A stretch of 64,000 nt of DNA from Micavibrio sp. (lineage in GTDB: Bacteria > Pseudomonadota > Alphaproteobacteria > Micavibrionales > Micavibrionaceae). Location of the stretch: NCBI GenBank assembly GCA_030824965.1, contig JAPJQV010000003.1, positions 186,001 through 250,000 of the forward strand, in the 5' to 3' direction. Within the stretch, counting starts at the first letter, position 1. Every line of letters begins with the position of its first letter. A model generated the notes under the pieces. It did not search any database. It was not told where the DNA came from and was given only the letters and a program-made list of their open reading frames with translations. Both the position numbers and the translations under genes were made by a program. This document shows, in pieces, positions 16,346 through 24,560 of the stretch.

Positions 16346-17722
16346 TTGAAACAAAAAGTGGTAAAGCCTGACCGAAATATTGTCATGAGCTTAAAAAAAG
16401 CTCTGCGGATAAGTGCTGTCAGCCTAGTTGTAACGCTGATCGCCGCACCGGTTTCAGCCTATGCAACAAGTAATTTTACGCCTGTCCGCTATCCGTTTTG
16501 CAGCAGGATCTGCCCGCCATCCGATTTTACTTCCCGTTCGGTCAATAGATGCTGCCCAACTCCGGACAGGGTTCTGAGAGAACAGTTTCGCGGTAATCCT
16601 CCGAGCGGTAAATCGCTCAATGACCGCTATCTCGATAATCTCTGGCCGCTCGTTGAATCAAAAATCGTCGCGATTACGAATAATATTAATCTTGGGATCG
16701 TACGTCAGACGACAAGCCGCGGTTCATTTATGAATGCGCAAAACAATAACGCTTCCATTGCTTCTGTTCAAAAGGGAGCGGCATCTGCCGCCAGAAAATA
16801 CGCGGGCAGCGAGTCTTTATGCCGATTCGCGACTTTGTCTCAGGGCCTGGCGGCCAGCGAAGCCAATACCAATGCCATAAAATATAGTATTGCCAAGCAG
16901 TCAATTGATCGCCAGCTTCTCGTAAAAGGGATGGCGTCCTCGGTTAACATGAAAGGCGACGATAATGAGGTGGGGGTTGCGCGCGGCCAGGACGCCGATA
17001 AATACGCGCGCTGGCTTAGCTATAAGTCGAATTTCTGCGATCCGACCGATTACAGCCAGGGCAGAGACAATGGTGGCGTCTGTCAGGGCTCGAAGGATAC
17101 TCTATATAATAAAGACATCAATTTTGGCGCGACCGTGGCGTTTCCGTTAACACTCGATATTGGGCCGCAAGGCAATACGGATCACACAGCGGCGATCAGC
17201 GCTATGGCGGATAATCTGTACGGGCACGATCTGATTAATAACTTGCCGGACGTGACGTCCGGATTAGAAGGTGAGGGAACGAGCGAGGAGATGCGTAAAT
17301 ATATGCTTCTTCGCTCAGTGATCGCCAAACGTGCCATTGCGGAAAATTCCTTTTCATCACTGACTGCGCTCAAAGCAAAGGGAACACCGGCCAGCGCAAG
17401 ATTTACGCAAAATCTTATGATGGAACTGGGTATATCAAAGAATCAAGCCGAAAGCTTTGTCGGGGATAATCCGAGTTACTATGCTCAGATGGAAGCCCTG
17501 ACGCGGAAATTATATCAAAGCCCGGTTTTTTATACGAATTTAATGGACGGTCCTGCCAATGTCGGCCGGCAACAGGCTTCCATGAAATCGCTCGAATTAA
17601 TGCAGCAAAGGGACATCTATAAATCAATTCAGCGTAGCGAGATGCTGATGGCGACCCTGCTTGAGATTTATCTGTCGCGAAGCCAAGGTGGCCTAGACAA
17701 GCAATTGGTAAAGAGCCAATGA
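16346..17722 (+). CDS. Tandem exported-protein family, copy 1
   Basis: 458 residues from TTG 16346, which sits after AGGGTGTAAT, the same context as two other genes of the locus. An ATG at 16385 would give a shorter, equally good signal peptide (SLVVTLIAAPVSAYA), so the start is not settled. Family blocks are: RQTTSRGSFMNAQ near residue 115, SESLCRFATLSQGLAA near 155, NKDINFGATVAFPLTLD near 255, and the best-conserved C-terminal block PSYYAQMEALTRKLYQSP...FYTNLMDGPANVGRQ followed by MQQRDI and RSEMLMA. Several extra Cys near the N-terminus (FCSRICPPS, RCCPTP) could form disulfides. Copies 2-4 follow immediately, the next overlapping by 4 bases. I recognise no named family; the position inside the secretion locus suggests a structural or surface role. 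Confidence 0.82.
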   Translation: MKQKVVKPDRNIVMSLKKALRISAVSLVVTLIAAPVSAYATSNFTPVRYPFCSRICPPSDFTSRSVNRCCPTPDRVLREQFRGNPPSGKSLNDRYLDNLWPLVESKIVAITNNINLGIVRQTTSRGSFMNAQNNNASIASVQKGAASAARKYAGSESLCRFATLSQGLAASEANTNAIKYSIAKQSIDRQLLVKGMASSVNMKGDDNEVGVARGQDADKYARWLSYKSNFCDPTDYSQGRDNGGVCQGSKDTLYNKDINFGATVAFPLTLDIGPQGNTDHTAAISAMADNLYGHDLINNLPDVTSGLEGEGTSEEMRKYMLLRSVIAKRAIAENSFSSLTALKAKGTPASARFTQNLMMELGISKNQAESFVGDNPSYYAQMEALTRKLYQSPVFYTNLMDGPANVGRQQASMKSLELMQQRDIYKSIQRSEMLMATLLEIYLSRSQGGLDKQLVKSQ

Positions 17723-18966
17723 AAGTAGAATATAAGAAAATCGCCCTGCTGGGCCTGGTTTTATCCGTTCTGGGAGGTATTCCCCATGCGATGGCGCAAA
17801 GCGTCGTCGATGCCTGCCGGGTCAATTCTGACGGAAATTGTCTGTCGACCCGCGACAATGTAAAAATTTATCTGGATATTCATCGGCGCGGTGGCGGCGG
17901 TAAGGATTCCTATCTTTTCAAAACTTACTGGGAAAAGACGGTGCAGCCCGGCCTTAAGGCTGTTGAGTATAATATAAAGCAGGGAATCATACGCCAGACG
18001 ACGGCGTTAGGCTCCTTTTTGCAGGCACAGGAAAATAACCGTTCCATTTCCAGCCTTCAGGCCGGATCTGCCGCAGCGGCACGTAATTACCTGCCGAGTG
18101 AGACCTTGTGCCGTTTTGGGACTTTGAGCCAAAGTCTGGCGGCGGACGATATTGCAAGCCGTACCGTCCAGAGCCTTTCTGCGAATGCAAGTATGCAGCG
18201 CGAGCTCGGGACGCGGGGAAGTGCGGCACAAGCCGGAGCGGCGGGCGATCTTTCTTCGCGTATGGAAGAGGTCATCAAAGAAACTTGCGGTAGCGAGCCT
18301 GGCCTGACCTTGATGTGCGGCACCAATCCGCAGAGGCGTTTCGCTAGCGTGCCACGCGATCAGCGTGTCAACAGCGACATTAATTTTGCACGGACAGTCG
18401 GAAGCTCGGCGACGCTGGATACAAGTGTTCCGGGAGAAGATCCTACGCCCGCAGATCAGAGCCTGAACCTTCTGGGCTATAATCTCTATGGACATAAACA
18501 GATGTCGGGTAGGCCGACATCGGGACAAATGAAAAATCCCAAAGGGGAAAATGTCTACCGCCAGATCAGATCCGTCGCAGGCGCGCGCGGCGTGGCGCAA
18601 AATAGCTACGCGGCTATCACAGGGATGAAAAGCAAAGGCAGCGGTAAAGGGAAAGAATATTTTCAGGCATTAATGAAACAGTTGGGCATCGGTACGGGCG
18701 GGCTTGCCTATGCCGTGGATGACCAGCCGAGCTATTCCGCGCAGATGGAAGTTCTGACAAAAAAACTCTATCAAGATCCTAGTTTCTACATAAATCTCAT
18801 GGAGGGCAGGACCAATATAGGACGGCAAAGCGGCGCGATGGCGGGAATTGAGGTCATGCAAGACAGGGATATTTATAATTCAATGAGAAGATCTGAGATG
18901 CTTCTCGCGTTATTAGTGCAACTGCAATCGCGTAAAACGCTCGACGATATCGTAGAAGAGCGATGA
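17719..18966 (+). CDS. Tandem exported-protein family, copy 2
   Basis: 415 residues with a signal peptide ending near GIPHAMAQ. It carries all the family blocks of copy 1: IRQTTALGSFLQAQENN, LPSETLCRFGTLSQSLAA, VNSDINFARTVGSSATLD, then PSYSAQMEVLTKKLYQDP, FYINLMEGRTNIGRQ and MRRSEMLLALLVQLQ. The middle is more diverged, with its own Cys pair (KETCGS, LMCGTN). Its ATG overlaps the stop of copy 1 (ATGA), so the two are translationally coupled. It lacks the Cys-rich N-terminal insert of copy 1. No named family is recognised. Confidence 0.82.
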   Translation: MKVEYKKIALLGLVLSVLGGIPHAMAQSVVDACRVNSDGNCLSTRDNVKIYLDIHRRGGGGKDSYLFKTYWEKTVQPGLKAVEYNIKQGIIRQTTALGSFLQAQENNRSISSLQAGSAAAARNYLPSETLCRFGTLSQSLAADDIASRTVQSLSANASMQRELGTRGSAAQAGAAGDLSSRMEEVIKETCGSEPGLTLMCGTNPQRRFASVPRDQRVNSDINFARTVGSSATLDTSVPGEDPTPADQSLNLLGYNLYGHKQMSGRPTSGQMKNPKGENVYRQIRSVAGARGVAQNSYAAITGMKSKGSGKGKEYFQALMKQLGIGTGGLAYAVDDQPSYSAQMEVLTKKLYQDPSFYINLMEGRTNIGRQSGAMAGIEVMQDRDIYNSMRRSEMLLALLVQLQSRKTLDDIVEER

Positions 18967-18982
18967 GAGGGCGAGGAAAAGA

Positions 18983-20233
18983 ATGAAATTGAAAATAAAA
19001 TTTTTATCCTTCGGGTTATTGGCTTTAGCGGCGTTTTTCCCTTCAAAGCCCGCTAAGGCTTTTGGCTTTGCTACTTGCGGCGGTTGTTGCGATTGCCAGA
19101 CCATCCGGGGCTATATCAAAAGCGAGATCGACCTTCATGAAAAATGGCTGGTCGACACGTTCTGGAAGAAAAAACTGGAACCGGCTCTTGTCTCGATGTC
19201 GAACGATATTAACAAAGGTCTTGTCAATCAGGCGACCCAGCTCGGCAGCTTTGTCAATGCGCAAGGAAGTATAGAAAAACAAAGAATGTTGCAGGAGTTG
19301 ACGGCGGAGACGGCAAGCAATTTCGCGCCAAGCGAACAATTATGCCGTTATGGAAGCCTTGGCTTAAGCCTTGCTGCTACGGAAGAAAAGGCGCGAGCGG
19401 ACCGCTTGTTCCTGATGGACAGGTCTTTAGCGCGCCAGCTTGGCCAGACGAACAGCGTCGCCGCAGGAGGAAGTCAGGCGGATATTCGGGCCAGAACCAA
19501 GAATGTTTTAGCCCGCTATTGCAACAAAGCGGATAATGGCGGCGAAAACACAAAGCTGTGCCAGACGAATGGTGAAGACCGTTTTTTAAACGCTGATATC
19601 AACTATGCAAAAACTTTTGATTCAAAGCCGACACTCGATATCGATTACGGCAGCACCGGCGCAGTAACGACGGATGATGAAAAAGACATCCTGGCTCTCG
19701 CCGATAATATATTCGCGAGCGATTTGTTTCCTAGACCCAAGGCGGGGGATTTGGAAGGTGACGGGGCGCTTAATGATGCGCGTCTCGCCGTTATGGATAT
19801 GCGCGCGCTTATCGCCAAACGTAGCGTGGCGGAAAACTCCTTTAATACGCTGGTGTCAATGAAAGCCCGCGGCAGTGGCGCTGATTCTTCCGGTAACCCT
19901 TTGGGTTCGACGAAATATGCGCAGAATGTCATGAAAGAGTTGGGAATAAAAGATGCCGATATCGAAGCCTATCTAGGAAAGGCACCCAGCTATGATGCAC
20001 AGATGGAAGTTCTGACCAAGAAATTATACCAAAGTCCTTCTTTCTATGTGAATCTGATGGAAAATCCGACAAACGTCGACCGTCAGTTTGCGGCCATGCA
20101 GTCCTTTGGACTTATGCAGCAAAGAGATATCTTTGATAGCATTATCCGCTCAGAAATGTTGCTGTCATTAATCGTCGAGCTTGAAGTTGCAAAATATCAG
20201 GACGATGCCCAAGCTTTGATGGATAGGAATTAA
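18983..20233 (+). CDS. Tandem exported-protein family, copy 3
   Basis: 416 residues with a signal peptide (ALAAFFPSKPAKA). Just after cleavage it has a tight Cys cluster, CGGCCDCQ, that recalls the Cys-rich start of copy 1. Family blocks are VNQATQLGSFVNAQGS, APSEQLCRYGSLGLSLAA, LNADINYAKTFDSKPTLD, PSYDAQMEVLTKKLYQSP, FYVNLMENPTNVDRQ and IRSEMLLSLIVEL. It starts 16 bases after copy 2 and ends 8 bases before copy 4, so all four genes are probably one transcript. No named family is recognised. The Cys cluster could bind a metal or form disulfides handled by the DsbC-like protein at 4003. Confidence 0.82.
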   Translation: MKLKIKFLSFGLLALAAFFPSKPAKAFGFATCGGCCDCQTIRGYIKSEIDLHEKWLVDTFWKKKLEPALVSMSNDINKGLVNQATQLGSFVNAQGSIEKQRMLQELTAETASNFAPSEQLCRYGSLGLSLAATEEKARADRLFLMDRSLARQLGQTNSVAAGGSQADIRARTKNVLARYCNKADNGGENTKLCQTNGEDRFLNADINYAKTFDSKPTLDIDYGSTGAVTTDDEKDILALADNIFASDLFPRPKAGDLEGDGALNDARLAVMDMRALIAKRSVAENSFNTLVSMKARGSGADSSGNPLGSTKYAQNVMKELGIKDADIEAYLGKAPSYDAQMEVLTKKLYQSPSFYVNLMENPTNVDRQFAAMQSFGLMQQRDIFDSIIRSEMLLSLIVELEVAKYQDDAQALMDRN

Positions 20234-20241
20234 TCGACCCG

Positions 20242-21924
20242 ATGAGAGTAAGGCAGCTTCCCTGTTTTTTATTTCTGGCTTTCACTTTATTGGGTGCAAG
20301 TTTTTCGCCCGCGCAAAGCGCGGCGCTTTTGACTGTGCAAGGTCAAGGCATGGCCCCAAACCAGTCCGTTACCTTGTCGACTGGGCCGAAACAAAATATC
20401 AGCCTCAAGGCTTCGGCGAATGGCAGCGTGTCATTTGGGAATTTAAAATATGCACCTGACAATAATCTCTCTTTTATCTTGTCGTATCAGGTCAAAGGCA
20501 CAGGCAATAAAGCGATATCAAATAATGTTTTGATTTCGCTAGATCCTTTCACGGGAACGGTTGCATTACGCGGAACAGCGACAAAAGCCGCAAGCATTAT
20601 CGTCAATGTCTCTTCCGAGGATTCAAGTGTTTTGATTGCCAATCAGGACGGCCATTTCTCCGGATCGGCCAGATCGATAACAGGGTTAAGCGAAGGGCAG
20701 TTTCGTGCTACGGCAAGTATTGTCAATGTTGAAGAAAATTGCTGTCCCCGTAGCATGAGACCTTTTGCGCCTGTGGCTATCACCGTGACCAGCCAGCCTG
20801 AAAAACGGGCGGCGGCAGAAATTATCGAATCTTTCAAAACGACCCGGATAGATGTCTCCTTGCCTCCGCTTTCCTATGGCGTCAGCGTTCCTGACGATAT
20901 GATCAAAAAAAGCTGGATTACCGGCGCTCACCAGCTCGGTAATCAGATCAATCAGGCCATACAGCGGCAAACTACAATAATAGGTTCATTCTTTCAGTCG
21001 CAAGCCCATATAGGGTCAGCGCGATCCATACAGGAAGGCCAGGCAAAGGCCGCGGTTAACTATCTGCCAAGCGAACAGCTTTGCCGCTATGGAAGTCTAA
21101 GTCTCGGTCTTGCGGCGACGGATATGGCAACGACGTCGAACCAGATGGCTTTGGCAAGCTCTCTGCAAGATAATGAAATGAAGTCCATGAACAGTTTGAA
21201 TAGCAGTAAAAATCCTAATCAAACGGCAATGGGGAGTTTCCGGACAACCAATTGCGATCCGACAACGGGCAACCTGTCTCTCGATTGCCGCAAAAATACT
21301 AACGATACGCGGTATAATAAAGATGTGGACTATGCCACTGCTATCGATGCGCCTATGACCCTTGATGTCGACTTTGCACAAAGCTCGGCTAGCGCCGTTT
21401 CTTCTGATGTTCTTTCCATGGCCGAAAATCTTTTTCCATCGAAACCTGCCGCCAAGGGGCCGGAACAGGAAGGATATATGAATAACAACAGCCGGTTCAG
21501 GTCGGTTCAGGCTATACGTTCCGTTGCGAAGAATACTTTTGTGACGCAGGTAGCGGAGAAAGCCAAGGGAACTGCCGGGTCTTACAAATTTATGAACAGC
21601 CTTATGCGATCCCTCGGGCTCTCAGACACGAACGCCAAGACGCTTCTGGGAGAAAATCCCAGCTATTATGCCCAGATGGAAGTTTTGACGAAAAAGATAT
21701 TTCAAGCGCCGGCTTTCTATATCAATCTGGTCGACACTCCGTCCAATGTGAAGCGGCAAAAAGCGGCGATTCAGGCGGTTAAATTGCAACAGCAAAACGA
21801 TTTCGCTCAAGTCGTCAAACGACGTGAAATGCTTTTGGCGGTCCTGCTCGAAATGAAAATCCGGGAGCGTGAGAATATGGTGAAGCAGCGCTTGAACCCA
21901 AAAACCGATACAGCGCAACCATAA
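20242..21924 (+). CDS. Tandem exported-protein family, copy 4, with an extra N-terminal beta-rich domain
   Basis: 560 residues with a signal peptide (ASFSPAQSAA). Residues about 25-190 are absent from copies 1-3. They are rich in Ser, Val and Thr and look like one or two Ig-like or carrier-type beta-sandwiches (SVTLSTGPKQNISLKASANG; FTGTVALRGTATKAASIIVN). The family part follows from residue about 220: RQTTIIGSFFQSQ, LPSEQLCRYGSLSLGLAA, YNKDVDYATAIDAPMTLD, PSYYAQMEVLTKKIFQAP, FYINLVDTPSNVKRQ and RREMLLAVLLEM. It is the last gene of the array; 155 bases with no gene follow before the IcmC/D-like gene. The added domain could bind a partner or a surface ligand (inference). Confidence 0.82.
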   Translation: MRVRQLPCFLFLAFTLLGASFSPAQSAALLTVQGQGMAPNQSVTLSTGPKQNISLKASANGSVSFGNLKYAPDNNLSFILSYQVKGTGNKAISNNVLISLDPFTGTVALRGTATKAASIIVNVSSEDSSVLIANQDGHFSGSARSITGLSEGQFRATASIVNVEENCCPRSMRPFAPVAITVTSQPEKRAAAEIIESFKTTRIDVSLPPLSYGVSVPDDMIKKSWITGAHQLGNQINQAIQRQTTIIGSFFQSQAHIGSARSIQEGQAKAAVNYLPSEQLCRYGSLSLGLAATDMATTSNQMALASSLQDNEMKSMNSLNSSKNPNQTAMGSFRTTNCDPTTGNLSLDCRKNTNDTRYNKDVDYATAIDAPMTLDVDFAQSSASAVSSDVLSMAENLFPSKPAAKGPEQEGYMNNNSRFRSVQAIRSVAKNTFVTQVAEKAKGTAGSYKFMNSLMRSLGLSDTNAKTLLGENPSYYAQMEVLTKKIFQAPAFYINLVDTPSNVKRQKAAIQAVKLQQQNDFAQVVKRREMLLAVLLEMKIRERENMVKQRLNPKTDTAQP

Positions 21925-22054
21925 TTGCGTAAAATTAATTGCCTTAACTAATCTTTAACCGCTTTGGCAAATAATTGGATGAGGGCATGTTATATAAAAT
22001 TTTAGATAATTTGCAAAACAGGCAAATTTCTGCTTTAATTAGTATAACTTAAAG

Positions 22055-22080
22055 TGCTGTTTAAGCAGCCAGGGTGTGAA
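22055..22080 (+). promoter_or_regulatory. Leader hairpin and GGGTGT ribosome-site context
   Basis: A small hairpin (GCTG / CAGC, about 22056-22069) is followed by CAGGGTGTGAATG, where ATG at 22080 is the next gene's start. The layout matches that before 16346. A possible promoter (TTGCAA around 22011, TATAAC around 22043) lies upstream in this AT-rich 155-base gap. Confidence 0.35.
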
Positions 22081-23234
22081 TGAAAATTACTTCTGTAAAT
22101 ATATTCCCAGCTTATAAAAAAGCGTTATTTGCGCTTTCCCTAATCATGCTGGCTCTTCATCCGACCAATGCTCATGCCGGAAGTTTTCTGGATGCCTTTA
22201 ATGATTTAGGTAACGGGATAGGCAGTCTCTTTAACGGTATTAACGACGTTATCAGCGATGGTTTGAATATCGTCGGCGGATTGTTCGATTCTTTAGGTCT
22301 TGGCTGGTTGTTTAACGATCTGATCAGCTGGCTGTTCGGTTCAGGCGTTTGTGGCCAGAAAATTGCCGGTGGCGTAGGTGAAGTCCTTTGCAATGTCGTC
22401 GTATCAACTTCTTTATTGCCTGGACTGATTACAGGAATCGCCTATGGTATGGGCCTTCTTCTGTCCGTCGTTGCGATCTTAAAGCTCAAAGAGCATGTCA
22501 TCAATCCTGATAGAACGCCTTTATCGGATTCAATGAAGAGATTTGTCGCAGGCGGGGCACTCTTTTCCATTCCATCCGTTGCGGTAGCGGCTAAGAATTT
22601 AATCGTCGGCGACGATGCCATTCAGGCTTACGATATGTCGGGCGGTTTCGCCGGATCTCAATCCTCGACAGGCGGCCTTGACAGTATGCTGACAATGCTT
22701 GTCGCAGATATCTGGCAGCCGCTGCAAATTCTTCTATCGTCTTTTGCTTATCTTGCAGGCCTTGTTTTTCTGGTTATAGGCATCGGTAGATTGCTGAAAA
22801 CCGCACAGGAAGGTCCGCGCGGTCCGGCTGGTGTAGGTACGATCATGACATTCGTTACAGCTGGCGTTTTGTTCTCTCTCGATAATCTTATGGGGTCTTT
22901 CTCGATGTCCCTGTTTGGCGATAACGACGTCGCCACTTATGCCCTGTTGTCGGATACTACAGGCGATGTTGTGGTCGACCGTCATGTCCAGGGCGTAATC
23001 AGCGCCGTTCTAGGTTTCATGATCCTCGTCGGATGGATTAGTTTTATCAGAGGATTTTTCATTCTTCGCGATGTTGCGGAAGGAAATGGACAGGCTTCGC
23101 TCATGGCGGCAACCACTCATATGTTTGGTGGGGCAATCGCCGTGAACTTGGGACCGATGATGAATGCGGTACAAAGCACTTTAGGTTTATCCGGATTTGG
23201 CGTTTGCTTCGACACGTCCGGGGGATATTGTTAA
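22080..23234 (+). CDS. IcmC/IcmD-like polytopic membrane protein with internal duplication
   Basis: 384 residues with a signal-like N-terminus (LIMLALHPTNAHA). It contains two repeats of the small IcmC/DotE-IcmD/DotP fold. The first, residues about 113-180, reads LPGLITGIAYGMGLLLSVVA, then ILKLKEHVINP, then RFVAGGALFSIPSV. The second, about 223-290, reads LLSSFAYLAGLVFLVIGIGR, then LLKTAQEG, then TFVTAGVLFSLDNL. More membrane segments follow near 315-365. In Legionella icmC and icmD encode single-fold inner-membrane proteins. This protein therefore looks like a fusion or duplication that may replace IcmC, DotV or both. Short Gly/Leu/Phe-rich helices (GLFDSLGLGWLF) precede repeat 1. It is followed by the single-domain relative at 23332. 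Confidence 0.75.
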   Translation: MKITSVNIFPAYKKALFALSLIMLALHPTNAHAGSFLDAFNDLGNGIGSLFNGINDVISDGLNIVGGLFDSLGLGWLFNDLISWLFGSGVCGQKIAGGVGEVLCNVVVSTSLLPGLITGIAYGMGLLLSVVAILKLKEHVINPDRTPLSDSMKRFVAGGALFSIPSVAVAAKNLIVGDDAIQAYDMSGGFAGSQSSTGGLDSMLTMLVADIWQPLQILLSSFAYLAGLVFLVIGIGRLLKTAQEGPRGPAGVGTIMTFVTAGVLFSLDNLMGSFSMSLFGDNDVATYALLSDTTGDVVVDRHVQGVISAVLGFMILVGWISFIRGFFILRDVAEGNGQASLMAATTHMFGGAIAVNLGPMMNAVQSTLGLSGFGVCFDTSGGYC

Positions 23235-23331
23235 AGGAAAATAGAATCGAATCTCTTTTGATTTTCAGTTCGTTTTCATATACAATTTAATAGCTTTTAC
23301 TTTAACGAAACTAGCAACGAGGAGGAAACTC

Positions 23332-23730
23332 ATGCTGAAACTTAACAAACTTATGGCTGTCACAGGCGCGGCTTTCACAATGGGTACAATCGCTTCCAGC
23401 GATGCCAATGCAGGTACAGGAGTTGGAAACGGTTCTTTTAATGATATCGGCCAGCAAATTATCGGCGGTATTTCAAACCTGCCGGGTCTTCTGACCGGTC
23501 TTGCCTATATGATGGGCCTTCTATTCTCCGTTCTCGGCGTTCTCAAGATTAAAGATCACGTTGAAAATCCAACTCAGACACAGTTGAAAGACGGCGCGGT
23601 TCGTCTTGCAGCTGGCGGGGCTCTTTTCCTTATCCCGGTCGTTACAACCGCGATGCAGGATCTGATCAACACAGACGCTGGTGCGATCAAAGCAGGCAAA
23701 GTTAACGTAATCGACATGGACGTTAGATAA
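23332..23730 (+). CDS. icmD: IcmD/DotP-like small membrane protein
   Basis: 132 residues, the size of Legionella IcmD. It has an N-terminal signal-like segment ending near SSDANAG, then the family core: LPGLLTGLAYMMGLLFSVLG, KIKDHVENPTQTQLKDG, RLAAGGALFLIPVV. The NPTQ segment between two apolar helices is typical of IcmD. It has the only strong ribosome site in the area (GAGGAGGAAA before ATG 23332), so it may be made in greater amounts than its neighbours, as a multimeric channel or pilin-like subunit would need. Its similarity to repeat 1 of the protein at 22080 suggests a local duplication. Confidence 0.85.
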   Translation: MLKLNKLMAVTGAAFTMGTIASSDANAGTGVGNGSFNDIGQQIIGGISNLPGLLTGLAYMMGLLFSVLGVLKIKDHVENPTQTQLKDGAVRLAAGGALFLIPVVTTAMQDLINTDAGAIKAGKVNVIDMDVR

Positions 23731-23766
23731 CAGGAACCTGAGATTAGCTCCTTATTACCCATTACG

Positions 23767-23799
23767 CTGGGGGTTGCTCAATCAAAGAGCAATCCCCAG
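23767..23799 (+). terminator. Strong 13-base-pair hairpin after icmD
   Basis: CTGGGGGTTGCTC (23767-23779) pairs with GAGCAATCCCCAG (23787-23799) around AATCAAA, with one G-T pair. Only a weak T tract (ACTCTTTC) follows. It may terminate part of the transcription, or protect the abundant icmD message while letting icmJ-icmB be made at lower levels. Confidence 0.6.
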
Positions 23800-23844
23800 A
23801 CTCTTTCAAAGAACACCTCGGCAAAAGGCGGATCTTCTTCTGCC

Positions 23845-24471
23845 ATGCCGTCAATTCTTACCGCGGAATTAAAAAAATCCATTCTTGATCGCGATGACAA
23901 TACCTGCCAGTGCTGCGGCTTTAAATCAGCCAAATATCAGGAAATTCACTACATAGACAATAATCCGTTGAATTTAAGAACGGATAATCTGGCCACAGCC
24001 TGCATATTTTGCCACCAGTGCTTCAATCTCGACCTTACAACGAAAATGCGATCGGGCGTTTTGATCTGGTTGCCAGAAATTGAACAGCATGTCCTCCATG
24101 ATATCGCCCGGGCCATTTATGTCGCGCGAATCAGCCAAGGGCCGATGGCTGAAGCGGCGCGAAAAGCGCTCGATGTTTTAATGTCGCGCAGGGAAGAAGC
24201 CCGGCGTCGTATCCAGACCGATGATCCTTTTGTTCTATCGATGGTTCTGAAGGATTTTCTTACACCGCGTTATTACGCAGAGCGAAGCGCCAAGCTCGAA
24301 GGCATACGCCTTTTCCCGCTGGACAGGCGGATCATCAAAGAAGCCGATCTGGAATTCAACCAATTTCCGCAGATTTTAGCTTTCTGGCGTTCTAAAGATG
24401 GGCCATTTGGCGGGAAAGCGCCGAGTATATGGATCGACCTATATAAAAATGCAATGCTGGAGACGATTTAG
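23845..24471 (+). CDS. icmJ: IcmJ/DotN-like zinc-binding protein
   Basis: 208 residues. The N-terminus has the HNH-like zinc site of IcmJ: CQCC at residues 21-24, then YQEIHYIDNNPLNLRTDNL and CIFCHQC at 53-59. It continues with the family segment GVLIWLPEIEQHVL and a C-terminal part with RLFPLDRRIIK. In Legionella DotN is part of the coupling complex with DotL and DotM and is not a nuclease despite its fold. The ATG at 23845 has only a distant AAAGGCGGA upstream, so translation may be weak. The order icmD-icmJ-icmB matches Legionella, which supports the assignment. Confidence 0.9.
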   Translation: MPSILTAELKKSILDRDDNTCQCCGFKSAKYQEIHYIDNNPLNLRTDNLATACIFCHQCFNLDLTTKMRSGVLIWLPEIEQHVLHDIARAIYVARISQGPMAEAARKALDVLMSRREEARRRIQTDDPFVLSMVLKDFLTPRYYAERSAKLEGIRLFPLDRRIIKEADLEFNQFPQILAFWRSKDGPFGGKAPSIWIDLYKNAMLETI

Positions 24472-24560
24472 CGATCGGTTGCCAGTGCGCGGTTTACAGT
24501 AAGTGATGCTATCTATAATATCACCAACGACCAGTTCAATATTCACTGACAACTTATTCC

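Noticed and set aside
23845..24471. HNH endonuclease or defence nuclease
   Set aside because: The CxxC...CxxC zinc site resembles HNH proteins, but the segments match IcmJ/DotN and the gene lies directly before icmB, as in Legionella.
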